In this document: positions 59,834-64,000 of the stretch, in pieces
Layout: the number at the start of each line of letters is the position of its first letter
How positions within the stretch are numbered: position 1 is the stretch's first letter
NCBI GenBank assembly: GCA_014549065.1
Contig: JACDOX010000170.1
Location: forward strand, 1,375,852-1,439,851
Reading direction: 5' to 3'
Origin: Cardinalis cardinalis
Lineage: Eukaryota; Chordata; Aves; Passeriformes; Cardinalidae
DNA length: 64,000 nt
Made by a program: the position numbers and the translations under genes
The notes under the pieces: generated by a model
Told to the model about the DNA's origin: nothing
What the model saw: only the letters and a program-made list of their open reading frames with translations
Databases searched by the model: none

Positions 59834-62800
59834 GTAAGTGGTGATAGGAGTCTGAGCTGTGAGGCTTTAGGAACACTTCAGCTGGGCTNAATCCATGTGG
59901 TGTGGCACAAGCCAGATGTTAAAGAGGAGAAGCCAGGAAAATTGGGAGCAGCATGTGAATGTAAAGGCAGGGACCAAATAACTGCATACAAATCCAGGGA
60001 AAATGGACCACAATGACCCCCACAATCCTGGCATTAATCCAAGCCATGTCACTGCAGACAGAAAGGCCCTGCAGCCAGAAGAGGGAAATGGCAGGCAGCA
60101 CTGCTCAGTCCTACATCCTCAACCCAGCTATGGAGCATCCCCTGCAGCACTCCAGGCACTGCATCCACCCTGAGCTCTACTCAGCACATGGAACAGAGGC
60201 ATCCTGCCCACAGCCTCCTGCTCAGCTCACTCAAACCTGCCATGGCAAAATTGGGTAGGAGCAATCTGCATCCTTTCACAGCAGCAAGTCTGTCCTCTAC
60301 ACTAAGCAGCATCCTGGGAGCACAGCTTCTCATTTAAACAATATCAGTATAACTTTTCTGTTCTCCTCCCTGCCACTAGGCACAGAGGATTCCCTAAAAT
60401 GTGTTTTTCTGTTGCCAGTTCACAGCAGCTCCTAAGGAAGCTTCAAATTCAGGGAATAAATTCAGAGGCAATAAGGGACCACAGCAATCAGGGCAGATGT
60501 ATCTTGTTTTCTGTTGCTGCATTTTAACAACTGCCAGTGCAGAGCCTTTTGGGTCCAATAAACTCCAGCTGATTCTTCTACCACACAGTCACAGGCTACA
60601 TCTGAAAAATAATCTGAATAACAGAGAGCTAAATGTAAGGAAAGCTTCCCAGTGAAAACGAAAAAGTCAGACCATGCATATTTGACCACTGGTGCCCAAA
60701 ACTAGGATCCACCAAAGTGTTTTGTGTATCAGGACAGGTAAACCTGATAAATTACAAGACAAAACCCTTATGTTTAGAATCAGACCAGGAAAAAAAAAAG
60801 TAGAAATCTTACGAATAGAGCTAAGAAAACAAGAGGTTTTAAAGAGACTTGAGAAGTGACATTTCTTATTTATGTGTTGTGTATAAGCAGAACATCACAG
60901 TGCCCTCTAACCACAAACACCACTCACAGCTGGACTGCAGGTGAGATGTCCCAGAGCATGTGAACAAATGTGTGAAGCTCAGAGTTTGCTGGAAGCTCTG
61001 TACCACCATTTACCTGGGCTCTCTGCCTCAGCACAGCTGCATTTCAGGCCAATGCAATCGTTCTTCTGTTCCCCAGGTATTGATGCTAATGGGTGACCCC
61101 ACAGCTCTGAGTACCAAAGAAATATCCCAGAGGGCTGGCACAGGCTGGCCTCAACATGGCATTCCAAGCCAATTTGCCCTTTTCTTCTGCCCTAGCCTGA
61201 CATCCCCCATTATTTAAATTGCCATTTTTAAGGCACTTTCACAGATCTTTACCACCCACAGCTAAGTGACAGAGCTGAGACACCAAGGTAGGTTCTGCAG
61301 GCAGCAGGGAAGGGCAGTGCTAGCTTTACACAACGATGTTGGCACAGGCATTCCATGTTTTGCCACTTGCTGGCTGCTCAGCACTGACACCCAATGATCT
61401 TGGCTCATTCTTGCATCATCTGCACTACAATAAAACCATAATACCAAGCTGCAAAGAGCAACTCTATTATACAAGAAAGGAGCCAACATCTTGGGAGTCC
61501 CCTACAAAATTTAACATTGATAAAAAGATGCCATGAACACATGTCCAAGTAACAGAAACAGCTATAGCCCTTTGCAGCTTTCCACAGTTATTTCAATTAC
61601 TAAGGATTCATGGCATGTACTTTCCTTTCTCCCTGGGAAAAAAAATAAAGCATTCTGTGGAGGTGTTTCAACTGTACAGAAGTTCTTGCCCTCCAAAGTA
61701 AACAGAACAATTCATGCACACGAGAATGTTTCACTACTGTATTACTGCATTATTGAAGCACCTTGTTAGAAAAATGACTACCCTGCCTTACAGGCCTTGG
61801 GATCTGCTTTGTAGCTTCTCTTCTCCAGCTGTTTAGAAAAATTGGGAGTTTCATTGAAATTGTTTCCTACACAAGATGCTTCTCTTTCTAAAAGCAGAAA
61901 GAAAAACAGGACAAGTCTAACTGGACACTCTACAGGAGGATCTGCAGGAGCCATAGTCCAACCCCTTTGTGTTCCCTCTGTGGACACAAATTCTCATTCC
62001 CATGAGTTCATGCTCATTCTTCTCTCTGGTCTTTGTCCCTTGTGTAACTCTCACGTCTGTCAATCTTCTAGTGAAAACTTCTTGCATGGTTTTAAAGCTA
62101 AAACACATCCTAAAGGTTTTTTTTCTGTTTTGTTTTGGTTTTGTTTTTTTTTTAAAGGAAACCAACCCTTTTCCCCAGAGTAGTAAAGTGAACTTCTTTG
62201 CCTTCCAACGTTTCAAACACTGAGCACTGGCTGTTCACAGATACATTGAAATCTGGCTCCTATTATCCTTGTTTAGACACAAGCCTACACAAATTCTCCA
62301 CTACAGCAGGAAAGCAGGGAACATTCTTCCAGCACTCTGCACACTGCTTGGTGAAATACTTTATGTTCACCTGGACCCAACACAGCACAAATACACTTAA
62401 CAATAGTCACTTCTCAATGGTAAGAAGCATCTATGGAAGGTTATCTTGGAATTCAGCATATAAACCCATCACCTGCCTGAAAAAGAGGAAATGAATTGAA
62501 GTTAACATGGTAACCCAAGGTGATGGGTAATGAGCTCACACACACATGCAGAATATTGTCTGCATCAATGGAGATGCATCATTGCTATCCATCCTCCCAT
62601 ACCCTTCCAGCCCCACAGTTACATCAGGGATTGTTCCTGAGCTTCAAAATAATGGCAGAGTTAACCAAAACTTAGTGATTAAACAACACAACCCCTTCTG
62701 CACAGGATTTCTGATCTCTCTCTCAACCTGAAAGTTTAATTTCCTCTTTCCCTTTGTTGAATCCTGCACTTTCATTCAACCCATATCTTTTCTATTGGCA

Positions 62801-64000
62801 CTTCAGCACCTTTGCACAGAGCCACAATAATGCTAAAGGGAGCTGAGCTGGGCAGTGAAGGAGATGAGGATCTCTACGAGATCAGCCTGGGCTTCCAGAT
62901 CTGATTGTACAAGGAAATGGCTCAAGGCCAGCACCTGAGCAGAAGCAGGTGGTAAAAGCAGTCCCTGGGCAAGATTGCACAGATGAGTCTAAACAAGGCA
63001 TTTATCTGTTTCAGAAAAGAATGGAACTTGAAGACTTTCCACTACAGCTTTGCACTAAAATAACTGTCCCATGGAAATAAGAATCTCTGATCTGCCTGCC
63101 TGTTATAAGCCAGGCCCCCCGGCTTGCAGCATTCAGTGGATCCCCTGCAACCATACAGAGAAAAATGGAAGAGCACCAAACCCAGTGTGTGAAACTGCAA
63201 TCACAGCCATTAGTGCACTCTGGAATCATGCTCCTGAGGGACTAACAAGGAATGTTATCCATTTGCTGAAATGCTGTCCCATGNCACGGCTCCCACGCTG
63301 GCCACCCAGTGCCACATAGCCCTGTTAACACAGTCTGTCCATGGAAATTCTGGAGCCCAACTAGAGACATTTTACAGGCAAGTGTGTCTCAGATAGGAGC
63401 TCAGTGTCGTGGAGACAGCCATCCTGAGTAAATCCTTGTTTTACAGGGTGACTATTCAGTAACCACTCTGCTGCCTCCAGCAGCCTCAGTTGAGTGCCAA
63501 CATCCAGCATCCAGCTGCTCTAGGACAGACCCCCCTCCACTGCTGACTTCGAGGGCAAGGAACAGAGATCATTGCTCTGAAAAGCCTGAGCAGGGCTGCA
63601 AAAGCAGCTTCAAGCACAGGAGAAACTCTGCACTACGTATGTGATAAGCAAGTATTTGCAGAATGGGGAAGCCCAGGGAAGTATCCATAAAGGAGGAACC
63701 CAAGCAAGGAGCAGCTTTTCAGACACATCTGCACTGTATTTTGCAGCTTCAGAGCCAGTGACATCTGGCCTCCCAAAGACATCCCCATCCCAGCCTGATA
63801 CCAGTCTGTGTCTTGGTCAGGAAGAACTCCTGAGGTATTTTACTACCTTGGAAATTGCTCATTGTTCCCATAATATTTAATGGTTTGTAGTGGTTGCAAA
63901 TGATGGCTGAATTTGTTTATTATTCCCCTGTAAAACCCTTATTTAAACAGGTTCTGTTCCCAATTATAATTTTCCATTTCAAAGGACTCCACATCTGCAC

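Larger units (their letters stand above)
40586..64000. other. SHLD1 intron or 5' flank, mostly featureless
   Basis: About 23.4 kb without a recognised gene. If SHLD1 starts further right, as its long human gene suggests, this is a SHLD1 intron. The separately listed items are two CR1 pieces, an inverted repeat at 46016-46037, an LTR-like element at 56079-56797 and an exon-like segment at 59714-59833. 42891-46015, 46038-56078, 56798-59713 and 59834-64000 contain nothing else that I can support. Confidence 0.6.

Noticed and set aside
1..64000. CRISPR arrays, bacterial operons, tRNA or rRNA genes
   Set aside because: The sequence is vertebrate nuclear DNA. I saw no cloverleaf with A/B boxes, no rRNA segment and no regularly spaced repeats.

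Overview
This window is vertebrate nuclear DNA, almost certainly from a bird. The genes are split by GT-AG introns and all encoded proteins match vertebrate families. Two CR1 LINE 3' ends of the avian type are present and interspersed repeats are otherwise sparse. Two assembly gaps (6255-6401 and 32897-33096) and many isolated single N bases show a draft assembly. The species cannot be fixed from the sequence alone. The gene order MCM8 - TRMT6 - CHGB - SHLD1, with these relative orientations, is the order I know from human chromosome 20p12, so this is a conserved synteny block.

Layout. (1) 1-6125, minus strand: the N-terminal part of MCM8, nine coding exons for about 393 residues. The AAA+ ATPase half lies off the left edge. 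(2) 6126-6430: a head-to-head GC-rich promoter shared with TRMT6, partly lost in an N gap. (3) 6431-18645, plus strand: complete TRMT6, 11 coding exons, 482 residues. (4) 18646-20658: convergent 3' ends of TRMT6 and CHGB. (5) 20659-29388, minus strand: complete CHGB, 5 coding exons, 648 residues, with a compact TATA plus CRE-like promoter and a (TCTCC)14 array just upstream. (6) About 29.6-40.0 kb: intergenic, with a microsatellite cluster broken by the second gap. (7) 40043-40557, minus strand: the terminal coding exon of SHLD1. Its 5' part is probably far to the right, so 40.6-64 kb is probably a SHLD1 intron or its upstream flank. That stretch holds two CR1 pieces, a possible solo LTR and one unexplained exon-like segment on the plus strand.

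How the genes relate. MCM8 (with MCM9) promotes homologous recombination, whereas SHLD1 belongs to the shieldin complex that blocks end resection and favours end joining, so two opposing double-strand-break factors share the block. TRMT6 is the non-catalytic subunit of the tRNA m1A58 methyltransferase. CHGB is a neuroendocrine granule protein and prohormone. I see no operon-like or novel multi-gene system. The least explained items are the exon-like segment at 59714-59833, the CpG-rich LTR-like element at about 56.1-56.8 kb, and several perfect palindromes and tandem duplications in introns.
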